Positions 54,375-63,073 of a stretch of DNA of 64,000 nt are shown piece by piece; position 1 is the stretch's first letter; every line of letters starts with the position of its first letter. The notes beneath the pieces were generated by a model. The model was not told where the DNA came from and did no database searches. It saw nothing but the letters and a program-made list of their open reading frames with translations. Source of the stretch: an uncultured Prevotellaceae bacterium (GTDB lineage: Bacteria > Bacteroidota > Bacteroidia > Bacteroidales > Bacteroidaceae); assembly GCA_937877605.1 (NCBI GenBank), contig CALFJA010000086.1:5341-69340 (forward strand). Direction: 5' to 3'. The position numbers and the translations under genes are program-made.

Positions 54375-54487
54375 CCGTTTGGGGCCCATTCGCAATGTGT
54401 TTGGGGCCTAAATGGCTTGCGTTTGAAGCCCAAACGCATCGCGTTTAAGGCTCAATTGCAATCCGTTGGATTCCAACAGGTTGCAAA
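54375..54487. repeat. Intergenic repeat copy 4
   Basis: Modules CGTTTGGGGCCCATTCGCAA, TGTTTGGGGCCTAAATG, CGTTTGAAGCCCAAACGCA, CGTTTAAGGCTCAATTGCAA and CGTTGGATTCCAACAGG-TTGCAA are arranged in tandem, related to copies 1-3. The copy ends about 110 bp upstream of the structured RNA. Confidence 0.75.
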
Positions 54488-54598
54488 GGCAGTCCAGAAC
54501 CCTCTGCCAAAGCGTCGTAAAAGGTTCTTTCAAGAGTGGTGAAAGGCATCTGTTTGAAAATAAACGAAGCAAAATGCGGCAGTTCCGAAAAAAACACT

Positions 54599-54606
54599 TA
54601 ACTTTG
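54599..54606 (+). promoter_or_regulatory. -7 element of the structured RNA gene
   Basis: TAACTTTG matches TAnnTTTG exactly. A start about 5 nt downstream would put the first transcribed base at the 5' hairpin (54611). No clear TTTG -33 box is seen. Confidence 0.5.
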
Positions 54607-54610
54607 TCTC

Positions 54611-54836
54611 ACGGATGCAGCACACGGCAAGCGAGCCCTGCATCCGTCTTCGTGGAAAACTAACAAGCGTTTGCTGTTATTCGGAATACTTCAGAATTTA
54701 GCACATTCAAAGAGACAAAACCGAAAGAATAAGTTGCAGGCGCCTGTGCTATATAGCATGGGCGTGACTTATCCGGTTTTGTAGGCAAGTGCTAAAGCCT
54801 TGAAGTATGGATGAGAATATCGTTCATGCTTTTTTG
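54611..54836 (+). ncRNA. Long structured RNA, candidate 6S-like RNA
   Basis: A 5' hairpin (ACGGATGCAG, 54611-54620, with CTGCATCCGT, 54638-54647) is followed by one long imperfect stem. Its arms are ATACTTCA (54686-54693)/TGAAGTAT (54801-54808), TTTAGCAC (54697-54704)/GTGCTAAA (54789-54796), CAAAACCG (54716-54723)/CGGTTTTG (54774-54781) and ATAAGT (54729-54734)/ACTTAT (54767-54772), closed by CGCC/GGCG and a GCTATATAGC tip. An asymmetric bubble (54705-54715 opposite 54782-54788) lies in the middle. A short hairpin followed by TTTTTT (54830-54835) is the terminator. The rod with a central bubble resembles 6S RNA, which binds the main RNA polymerase. The family assignment is inference. Confidence 0.6.
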
Positions 54837-54894
54837 TGCTTTGCATTAGCCTACCCTCCGACTGATAAGCATTCGCCTAAAACCTATATGGCAC

Positions 54895-56085
<1,191 letters not shown>

Positions 56086-56161
56086 CAAATACGACCGGCC
56101 ATATCTAAAGGGCAAGAGAATGTACATGAGATTATTTATTGCTAAAAGAGATAAACAATGA
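56086..56161 (+). other. Alternative methyltransferase tail C region (one AG unit gained)
   Basis: With one unit added, codons in phase with 55949 stay open past 56085. They end in GYDKYDRPYLKGKRMYMRLF and IAKRDKQ, then TGA at 56159-56161, which overlaps the ATG of the DUF262-HNH gene. The protein would have 422 residues. This tail repeats the pattern GKRxYxRxFI. Confidence 0.75.
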
Positions 56162-57279
56162 AAATAGAACTAAAGAAAGTAACTGTTGCAGAACTGACTG
56201 CAGGCTACGAAGATAACGAAGAAGCTGGTGTGCGTGGATATGGAGGACTGCTCGATATCCGACCACCTTACCAACGAGAGTTTATCTATGATGAAAAGAA
56301 ACGCAATGCTGTGATTACCACCGTATTGAATGGCTTTCCACTAAATGTGATGTATTGGGCTGCAAGAGACAAAGATGCCGAGGTCCCATACGAAGTAATG
56401 GACGGACAGCAACGAACCATCAGCCTATGCCAGTATGTAAACGGCGACTTCGCCTATGATTTTCAATACTTTCATAATCTGACAGAGGTTGACAAGCGAA
56501 AGATTTTGGATTATGAATTGATGGTATATGTATGTTCAGGTAATGACAAAGAAAAACTGAAATGGTTTGAAACCATTAACATCGCAGGCGAGCGACTCAC
56601 CCGTCAAGAACTGCGTAATGCAGTGTATGCAGGTCCGTTCGTAAGCGATGCCAAGCGTTATTTCTCCAAGTCGAACTGCGCTGCCTACAACATGGGACAC
56701 CATTTGTTGTCAGGCTCACCCATACGGCAAGACTATTTAGAAACAGCCTTAAAATGGATGGCAAACTCCCTGAACAAGCCAAGTACCCCGATGAACATAG
56801 AAACCTATATGGCACAACACCAACATGATCCTAATGCGTCGCAGTTATGGCAATATTTCAATGCGGTGATAACATGGGTATTTGCCACTTTCGATGTAGG
56901 GAAACGCAAAAAAATCATGAAAGGCGTGGACTGGGGGACACTGTATGACCGGTTCCATGGTACCGTACTCGACAAAAGTTCACTTGATGCTGAAATAGGA
57001 CGACTGGTTATTGACTCTGAAGTGCAGACTAAAATGGGTATCTGCCCCTTTGTCCTCACACGCGACGAGCACTATCTCGGTCTGCGTGCTTTCCCGGAAG
57101 ACATTAAACTGGCAATCTATGAAAAGCAACAAGGAATCTGTCCGCTATGCGGCGAACATTTTGAAATAGATCAAATGGAAGGCGATCACATCACACCTTG
57201 GGCAGAGGGAGGCCGTACCGTAGAAGATAACTGCCAGATGCTCTGCCGCGACTGCAACCGCAGAAAAGGAAAGAAATAA
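56158..57279 (+). CDS. DUF262-HNH nuclease, likely restriction partner
   Basis: The 373-residue protein has an N-terminal DUF262 domain (residues about 1-230; RPPYQREFIYDEKKR and MDGQQRTISL with the conserved DGQQR at 82-86). A C-terminal HNH nuclease follows: CPLCGEHF, GDHITPWAEGG and MLCRDCNRRKG. DUF262 is related to the GmrS/ParB-like fold that uses NTP. With the adjacent methyltransferase it probably forms a restriction-modification system; the target is unknown. It could instead be a modification-dependent nuclease. Confidence 0.82.
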   Translation: MKIELKKVTVAELTAGYEDNEEAGVRGYGGLLDIRPPYQREFIYDEKKRNAVITTVLNGFPLNVMYWAARDKDAEVPYEVMDGQQRTISLCQYVNGDFAYDFQYFHNLTEVDKRKILDYELMVYVCSGNDKEKLKWFETINIAGERLTRQELRNAVYAGPFVSDAKRYFSKSNCAAYNMGHHLLSGSPIRQDYLETALKWMANSLNKPSTPMNIETYMAQHQHDPNASQLWQYFNAVITWVFATFDVGKRKKIMKGVDWGTLYDRFHGTVLDKSSLDAEIGRLVIDSEVQTKMGICPFVLTRDEHYLGLRAFPEDIKLAIYEKQQGICPLCGEHFEIDQMEGDHITPWAEGGRTVEDNCQMLCRDCNRRKGKK

Positions 57280-57298
57280 TTCCCATTACAATAAGAAA

Positions 57299-57330
57299 AA
57301 AGAGCGACTACATTGTTGTAATCGCTCTTT
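57299..57330. terminator. Bidirectional terminator between the nuclease gene and atpG
   Basis: AAGAGCGACTACA pairs with TGTAATCGCTCTT (one mismatch) around a short loop. On the plus strand it is followed by TTTATA, and on the minus strand by CTTTTTTCTT, so both convergent operons can end here. Confidence 0.8.
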
Positions 57331-57351
57331 ATACAAGTAAAAGATAAGCAT

Positions 57352-58317
57352 TTAATTGTTCACAGAACCGCCGACGATGTCGAGCAATTCGTTGGTGATG
57401 GCCTGCTGACGGCCCTTGTTGTACTGCAAGTTAAGTTGTCGCAGCAGTTCGTCGGCATTGTCGGTGGCCGTCTGCATGGCAACCATACGGGCAGCATGCT
57501 CGGAAGCGTTGCTGTCGAGCAGTGCCGTGTAGAGCATGAAGTGTCCCAGTTTGGGAATCAGTTGGCTCAGCACGGTGTTCATGTCTGGTTCAACCAGGAA
57601 GTTGTCGTTCAGCGGTTTGGCCTCAGCCTGCTCGTGCTGTTTGGCCGGCTTGCGGTTCTTAAGGTAGTCCTGGGCCTTCTTCGTCACGATGTTCGAAGTT
57701 AAATCGCGTTCACGATCGGCTTCCAGTTCCGACTGGACATCGATGGGAAGGAAATCCTTGCGGGTGAGAATCTGGCTGCCTGCACTCTTGAAGTGGTGGT
57801 AGATGAGTTCCACCTTGTCAATTTTACCTTCCACGAATTGCATGCCCAATTCCTGTGCAATGTCCATACACTGCTGGAAATTGGGATTGTCTGCCAGCGC
57901 AGCAAAGTCACCGGCTGCGGTGTAGCCCATTTTCTGGACTTTTTCAGCCACCTTACGCCCAATGGGATAAATCACGATGTTCTCACGGCCAAGCTGCTCG
58001 TATTCGGCAATGGCGTGAGTCATGAGTTTGATCACATTGGAATTGTAGCCGCCACACAGGCTGCTGTTTGAACTGAAGACAACAAGTGCCACACGATGTA
58101 CCTCTCGCTGCTGACTGAACACTGTCTGTGCATCGGCCTCCGAGGCAATGAAAGTCTTGAGGATGTGCTCCAGCATTGACTCATAGGGCAGCATGTTTTC
58201 TATCATGACCTGTGCATGGTGCAGTTTGCTGGAGGCAACCATCTTCATTGCACTCGTGATTTTACGGGTGCTATTGACACTTGCTATCCGGTTTTTAATT
58301 TCTTTGAGTGATGCCAT
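57352..58317 (-). CDS. atpG: ATP synthase gamma subunit
   Basis: The 321-residue protein is the central stalk of F1. The N-terminus (MASLKEIKNRIASVNSTRKI and TSAMKMVASSKL) and C-terminus (YNKGRQQAITNELLDIVGG) helices that form the rotor coiled coil are intact. It is about 30 residues longer than E. coli AtpG because of extra sequence near 200-240 (VTKKAQDYLKNRKPAKQHEQ). It is the last gene of the operon, before the terminator. Confidence 0.95.
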   Translation of the reverse strand: MASLKEIKNRIASVNSTRKITSAMKMVASSKLHHAQVMIENMLPYESMLEHILKTFIASEADAQTVFSQQREVHRVALVVFSSNSSLCGGYNSNVIKLMTHAIAEYEQLGRENIVIYPIGRKVAEKVQKMGYTAAGDFAALADNPNFQQCMDIAQELGMQFVEGKIDKVELIYHHFKSAGSQILTRKDFLPIDVQSELEADRERDLTSNIVTKKAQDYLKNRKPAKQHEQAEAKPLNDNFLVEPDMNTVLSQLIPKLGHFMLYTALLDSNASEHAARMVAMQTATDNADELLRQLNLQYNKGRQQAITNELLDIVGGSVNN

Positions 58318-58355
58318 ATCTTTGTCTGAAGATTGGTATGAATCGGTGAGGTTCC

Positions 58356-59945
58356 CTACTCGGTCTTATACTGACCCACGATTTCTTCCATAACTTTCTT
58401 GATGATGTCAATATCGCTGTCGGTAAGTTTTCCGGAACCCAGCGAATCGATGACATCGGCGTGGGCCGAGCGCAGTTTCTCAAGGAAGAGATCCTGACAA
58501 GCACGTACATTCTCAACCGGTACGGCATGCATCAGCCCATTGATACCACAGTAGAGAATGGCAATCTGTTCGCCAACAGGCATAGGGCTGTACTGCGGTT
58601 GAATGAGCAACTGATTGTTCTTGCGTCCCCGGTCAAGGGTCATTGCCGTCACGGCATCCATGTCACTGGAGAACTTCGAGAAGGACTCCAGCTCACGATA
58701 CTGGGCCATGTCAATCTTCAGGGTACCAGCCACCTTCTTCATGCTCTTGATTTGCGCCGAACCTCCCACGCGGGAAACGGAAATCCCGACATTGATGGCA
58801 GGACGGAATCCCTGATTGAAGAGATCGGTTTCAAGGTAAATCTGGCCGTCGGTGATGGAAATCACATTGGTCGGTATGTATGCCGAGACATCGCCTGCCT
58901 GGGTTTCGATGATGGGCAGGGCCGTAAGCGAACCACCACCACGGACATGTCCCTTCAGACATGCGGGAAGGTCGTTCATCTGCTCGGCAACCTCCTGCTG
59001 TTCGTTAATCTTGGCGGCACGCTCGAGAAGACGGGAATGGAGGTAGAACACATCGCCCGGATAGGCTTCGCGGCCGGAAGGGCGGCGGAGAATGAGCGAT
59101 ACTTCACGATAGGCTACGGCCTGCTTGGACAGGTCATCATAGACAACCAAGGCGGCATGTCCTCTGTCGCGGAAGTATTCACCGATGGCCGCACCTGCAA
59201 ACGGAGCATAATATTGCATTGCGGCAGGGTCGGCAGCCGTTGCACTGACGATGATTGTATAGGCCAAAGCACCATGTTCCCTCAAGGTCTGGACCAATGC
59301 GGCTACCGTAGACGCCTTCTGACCTATTGCAACATAAATACAATAGACAGGTTTCCCAGCCTCGTAGAAACTCTTCTGGTTAATGATTGTGTCGATGGCA
59401 ATGGCGGTTTTTCCGGTCTGTCGGTCACCGATGATAAGTTCACGCTGTCCTCGTCCGATCGGAATCATGGAGTCAACAGCCTTGAGTCCGGTCTGAAGGG
59501 GTTCCTTCACCGGCTGGCGATAGATAACGCCTGGTGCCTTTCGGTCGAGGGGCATCTCAAAAGAGTCGGTCAAGTCAATGTCGCCCTTACCGTCGATGGC
59601 TTCACCCAGAGGATTGATGACGCGTCCCAGCATGTTGTCGTTGACGCGAATGGAGGAGATGCGGTGCGTACGCTTAACGATCTGTCCCTCCTTAATGCCG
59701 GCAGTCGGGCCGAGCAACACGCAACCGACATTGTCCTCTTCCAGGTTCATCACGATGGCCATGGTACCGTTCTCAAACTCCAGGAGTTCGTTCGCTTCTG
59801 CATTGCGCAAACCGTAGACGCGGGCTACACCGTCGCTGACCTGAAGCACTGTGCCGACTTCGTCGAACTTGGTGCTGTCGGTAATCGCATGCAACTGCTT
59901 CAATAGCACATCTGAAACTTCACTTGGTTTTAATTTATCTGACAT
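58356..59945 (-). CDS. atpA: ATP synthase alpha subunit
   Basis: The 529-residue protein forms the F1 hexamer with beta. The P-loop is GDRQTGKTA, followed by AIDTIINQKS and the alpha signature PGDVFYLHSRLLERAA. Residues 1-95 are the usual beta-barrel. It lies 38 bp before atpG. Confidence 0.97.
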   Translation of the reverse strand: MSDKLKPSEVSDVLLKQLHAITDSTKFDEVGTVLQVSDGVARVYGLRNAEANELLEFENGTMAIVMNLEEDNVGCVLLGPTAGIKEGQIVKRTHRISSIRVNDNMLGRVINPLGEAIDGKGDIDLTDSFEMPLDRKAPGVIYRQPVKEPLQTGLKAVDSMIPIGRGQRELIIGDRQTGKTAIAIDTIINQKSFYEAGKPVYCIYVAIGQKASTVAALVQTLREHGALAYTIIVSATAADPAAMQYYAPFAGAAIGEYFRDRGHAALVVYDDLSKQAVAYREVSLILRRPSGREAYPGDVFYLHSRLLERAAKINEQQEVAEQMNDLPACLKGHVRGGGSLTALPIIETQAGDVSAYIPTNVISITDGQIYLETDLFNQGFRPAINVGISVSRVGGSAQIKSMKKVAGTLKIDMAQYRELESFSKFSSDMDAVTAMTLDRGRKNNQLLIQPQYSPMPVGEQIAILYCGINGLMHAVPVENVRACQDLFLEKLRSAHADVIDSLGSGKLTDSDIDIIKKVMEEIVGQYKTE

Positions 59946-59969
59946 TTTCTTCTTTTTTACTGATTGGTG

Positions 59970-60506
59970 TTATTTTTTCAACTGTGTGAGGATGGCTTGG
60001 AGCTTCGATTTGACGCTGGCATCCATCCTGTAGGTATCATATTCCAGGATAAATCCTCCAATGAGTTCAGGATTTATTTCTGTCTGAAACTCCACAGTTC
60101 CATTAGTCTTGGACTCAACCATCCGCCTCATTTTATCTGCCGTCTCAGTGGAGACAGGTGCGGCAGTGGTGAGCTTTGCTCGAACAAGATTCTTCTGTTG
60201 GCGGTAAAGCGTAATGTAGGACGATGCTATGAGCTGCATGATTTCCTCGCGTCCTTTGTCAAGCACCATCTGGATGAAACGGTCTGTCAGTACTGAATGC
60301 CCCGTTCCACAGGCCGTTTGTAAAAGCAGGAGCTTGCTCTCCTTGGCAATCATGGGATTACCGATGGCCTGATGCAGTTCCGGAGTATCGATGTAGCACT
60401 TCAACAGTGTCTGCATATCGGCATACACCCGGGCTTCCTCTTTCGGATCGGAGGTACTCTTCAGCAGCGCTTTCGCATATCTAACAGCAATGATACCAAA
60501 ATCCAT
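59970..60506 (-). CDS. atpH: ATP synthase delta subunit
   Basis: The 178-residue protein links F1 to the b-subunit stalk. It starts MDFGIIAVRYAKALLKSTSD, and the C-terminal GGFILEYDTYRMDASVKSKL motif is diagnostic. It lies 6 bp behind atpF on the same strand. Confidence 0.93.
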   Translation of the reverse strand: MDFGIIAVRYAKALLKSTSDPKEEARVYADMQTLLKCYIDTPELHQAIGNPMIAKESKLLLLQTACGTGHSVLTDRFIQMVLDKGREEIMQLIASSYITLYRQQKNLVRAKLTTAAPVSTETADKMRRMVESKTNGTVEFQTEINPELIGGFILEYDTYRMDASVKSKLQAILTQLKK

Positions 60507-60512
60507 AATTAG

Positions 60513-61031
60513 TTATTTATCGTCAGTAGGAATCTCGTCGAGCAGTTTGTCAATCATAGCCATCTGGCTTTCATCCAAGGCGAGTCGCTCCTTGAGCACT
60601 TTCTCGGCAATCTGCACAGAAAGTTCCGCTACCTGCGAGCGCATTTCCTTGGCAGCATTACTCCTTGCGGCAGCAATCTCGGCCTTGCCTTCCTCCAGTA
60701 GCCGTGCGTTCTCGGCACGCGCTGCCGTCTGGGCCTTGTCGATGATGTCGTCGCGTGTGGCAGCAGCCTCGCGGAGTAATTGAGCCTGTTGCTCCCGGGC
60801 CGTCTGCAACAGTTGCTCGCTCTCCTGTTTCACATTGGCAAGGCGCTCGTTGGCCTCGTTGGCTTTCTGCAGGCTCTCGTCAATATAGTTCTTCCTACTT
60901 TCCACCATATTGATGATGGCAGGGAAGCCGAACTTTGCCAATGCAAAAAACACCACCAGAAAGGCCAGGAGCATCCAAAACAGGAGGCCGAGGTCGGGAG
61001 TGAGTATGGATGGTAGGTTTTGGAAATCCAT
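60513..61031 (-). CDS. atpF: ATP synthase b subunit
   Basis: The 172-residue protein has one N-terminal transmembrane helix (LLFWMLLAFLVVFFALAKFG) and a long charged coiled coil (ESRKNYIDESLQKANEANER and following), the peripheral stalk. Start and end fit the family. Confidence 0.94.
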   Translation of the reverse strand: MDFQNLPSILTPDLGLLFWMLLAFLVVFFALAKFGFPAIINMVESRKNYIDESLQKANEANERLANVKQESEQLLQTAREQQAQLLREAAATRDDIIDKAQTAARAENARLLEEGKAEIAAARSNAAKEMRSQVAELSVQIAEKVLKERLALDESQMAMIDKLLDEIPTDDK

Positions 61032-61047
61032 CTGCTCTTGTTAATTT

Positions 61048-61290
61048 TTATTTAATAAGGAACGCACATGCTGCCACTGCGAAGAGCGCACAACCTTCAA
61101 CGAAAGCCGAAGTAAGAATCATGTTTGTCTGAATCTTACCAGATGCTTCGGGCTGGCGGGCAATTGCATCCATAGCACTGCTACCTATCTTACCAATTCC
61201 CATACCTGCACCAATTGTTGCAATACCTGCACCGATGCCGCAACCCAGCTGAGCGAGTCCTTCTGCGGCCAATAATGTTGATAGAATCAT
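61048..61290 (-). CDS. atpE: ATP synthase c subunit
   Basis: The 80-residue rotor-ring hairpin has two hydrophobic helices joined by the ARQPEASGK loop. The ion-binding Glu lies in the second helix (SAFVEGCALFAVAA) and is followed by Gly rather than Ser/Thr. Together with the absence of a helix-1 Gln at the sodium position, this suggests proton coupling (inference). Confidence 0.95.
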   Translation of the reverse strand: MILSTLLAAEGLAQLGCGIGAGIATIGAGMGIGKIGSSAMDAIARQPEASGKIQTNMILTSAFVEGCALFAVAACAFLIK

Positions 61291-61342
61291 AATACTTAGT
61301 TTTTTTGTTTGTTATTAATTAAATGTTGGTTAATATTCCATG

Positions 61343-62392
61343 TTATTCTTCATGTTCTTCTTTGTGTGCCAGACCGATGAATACAGCGCTCAGCATTGTG
61401 AACACATAAGCCTGTACGAAAGCCACCAGCAGTTCAAGGCAGTTCATGAACAGCAGCATAATGATGCTGAAGGCGTTCAGTCCCAGTCCGAAGCCGACGC
61501 CCATCGACCATCCTAGGAAAATCACGCAGGTGAAACTGAGGATTACTGCATGGCCTGCCATCATGTTGGCAAAGAGACGGATCATCAGTGCAAACGGCTT
61601 GGTGAAAACGCCGAACAGTTCTATCACCGGCATGATGGGAGCCGGATAGGCTTTTAGGAAGAGAGGCACATCCGGCCAAAAAATCTCTTTCCAGTATTCC
61701 TTGTTGCCGAACAGATTGATGGCAATCATTGTGCAAAGCGCCAAGAAAAAGGTGATGTTGATGTTGCCGGTCACATTGGCTCCGCCGGGAAATACGGGGA
61801 GCAGTCCCAACAAGTTAGTGGTCAGGATGAAGAAGAACACCGTGAGCAGATAGGGAGCATATTTTTTGTAATGCTTCTCCCCTATCGACGACTTCACCAC
61901 ATCGTCGTGAATGGTCATGACTAACATCTCCATTGCTCCTACAAAACCTGACGGAGCCTCGCTACGCTCATCCTTATTCTTATACCAGCGTGCACACGAG
62001 AGGAACACTACTATCAGCACGATGACGACAATCCATATCTGAGCCACGGTCTTGGTGATGCTCAGGTCGATGGGGCGTGTGGTTGAGCCGTCGGCTAATC
62101 TTTGATAAATCTTCCCATGATGTTCCTTGTCGAAGTAGAAAGGCTCCGGCAGTTTCCCATGCTCAGAAAAACCTACGAACCACTTGCCTGTCTCGCTGTT
62201 CCGCACAATGATGGGCAGTGGCAGGCTGATGTGCTTTCCTTTATAGGAAGCAATGTGCCATTCGTAAGCATCCGACATGTGTTCAAGCACAATCTCGGGT
62301 ATGTTCAATTCCTGCTCTCCTTCCGCCGCCCGCATTTGCAAGGGAAGCAACAGCAGGAGCAAGATATATAGGCTACTCAGTTTTTTCATCAT
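61343..62392 (-). CDS. atpB: ATP synthase a subunit
   Basis: From the ATG at 62392 the protein has 349 residues. An N-terminal extension with a signal-like hydrophobic stretch is usual in this phylum. The essential Arg is in KPFALMIRLFANMMAGHAVI. The final helices (LNAFSIIMLLFMNCLELLVA) are typical. The start overlaps the end of the AtpI-like gene by 20 bp; ATGs at 62389 and 62410 are also in frame. Confidence 0.92.
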   Translation of the reverse strand: MMKKLSSLYILLLLLLPLQMRAAEGEQELNIPEIVLEHMSDAYEWHIASYKGKHISLPLPIIVRNSETGKWFVGFSEHGKLPEPFYFDKEHHGKIYQRLADGSTTRPIDLSITKTVAQIWIVVIVLIVVFLSCARWYKNKDERSEAPSGFVGAMEMLVMTIHDDVVKSSIGEKHYKKYAPYLLTVFFFILTTNLLGLLPVFPGGANVTGNINITFFLALCTMIAINLFGNKEYWKEIFWPDVPLFLKAYPAPIMPVIELFGVFTKPFALMIRLFANMMAGHAVILSFTCVIFLGWSMGVGFGLGLNAFSIIMLLFMNCLELLVAFVQAYVFTMLSAVFIGLAHKEEHEE

Positions 62393-62804
62393 AAGTCTTC
62401 TGTTTGTCAAGACGGTTTGATATTCTTGAAAAATAAAGCGATGTGTGTATCAATGTAGCAAAATAGTAAATGGCAAAAACGCCTATGAAGGTCTTGATGC
62501 CGGACTTGTCCGCCAAATAGTAGACGAACATCAGCAGCAAGGCCAGCAGGAAGCGTGCACCGGATTCTGCCGTGTAGAATGTGGGAAGGTTGTCGGGCGA
62601 TTGGATTGCTACCTTCCGCCAGACTATTGCTGTCAACGAACAGACAAAAAGGAAAAAGAGGGCACATGCGACAATCGGGGTGAGCAACTGATTCATGTAC
62701 CATACCCTCATGACAATCAGCAGTATGGCAGTCAGTCCTCCCACCAGCCACAATGACTGCCGGTTGTAGCGCTTGCTCAGTTTCCTTGCCTCGTCCATGT
62801 TCAT
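62373..62804 (-). CDS. AtpI-like membrane protein of the ATP synthase operon
   Basis: The 143-residue protein has four hydrophobic segments (LWLVGGLTAILLIVMRVWYM, TPIVACALFFLFVCSLTAIV, LLALLLMFVYYLA, FIGVFAIYYFATLI). It lies between atpC and atpB, the place of AtpI or its functional equivalent in many operons. AtpI assists c-ring assembly in other bacteria. Its stop overlaps the atpB start, and its start overlaps the atpC stop (ATGA). Sequence identity to AtpI is not obvious. Confidence 0.75.
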   Translation of the reverse strand: MNMDEARKLSKRYNRQSLWLVGGLTAILLIVMRVWYMNQLLTPIVACALFFLFVCSLTAIVWRKVAIQSPDNLPTFYTAESGARFLLALLLMFVYYLADKSGIKTFIGVFAIYYFATLIHTSLYFSRISNRLDKQKTYDEKTE

Positions 62805-63049
62805 TTTTTCAATTCCACGCAGAGGCTTACTTCATTCCGTTTCACCTCGACAAAGCCGCCGTTAATGTCTATTTTGCTGGTTTCCCCGTTGGCCTTATAT
62901 TCCACGGCACCAACTTCCAAAAGGGAGATGATGGGAGCGTGGTTCGTAAGTATTTCGAAGTTTCCCATGGCACCGGGCACCTTTACGCTGTCCACTTCGC
63001 CCTGGAATTCGATTTTCTCAGGAGAAACAATTTTCAGTGACAAACTCAT
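62801..63049 (-). CDS. atpC: ATP synthase epsilon subunit, short form
   Basis: The 82-residue protein contains only the N-terminal beta-sandwich (LKIVSPEKIEFQGEVDSVKV; GNFEILTNHAPIISLLEVGA). The C-terminal helical hairpin that inhibits F1 in E. coli is missing. The gene lies between atpD and the AtpI-like gene. Confidence 0.93.
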   Translation of the reverse strand: MSLSLKIVSPEKIEFQGEVDSVKVPGAMGNFEILTNHAPIISLLEVGAVEYKANGETSKIDINGGFVEVKRNEVSLCVELKK

Positions 63050-63073
63050 CGTCAGAATATTTATAAGGAATTG

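Noticed and set aside
58461..59906. 481-codon open frame opposite atpA
   Set aside because: Antisense shadow of a highly conserved gene with strong codon bias; no recognisable protein.
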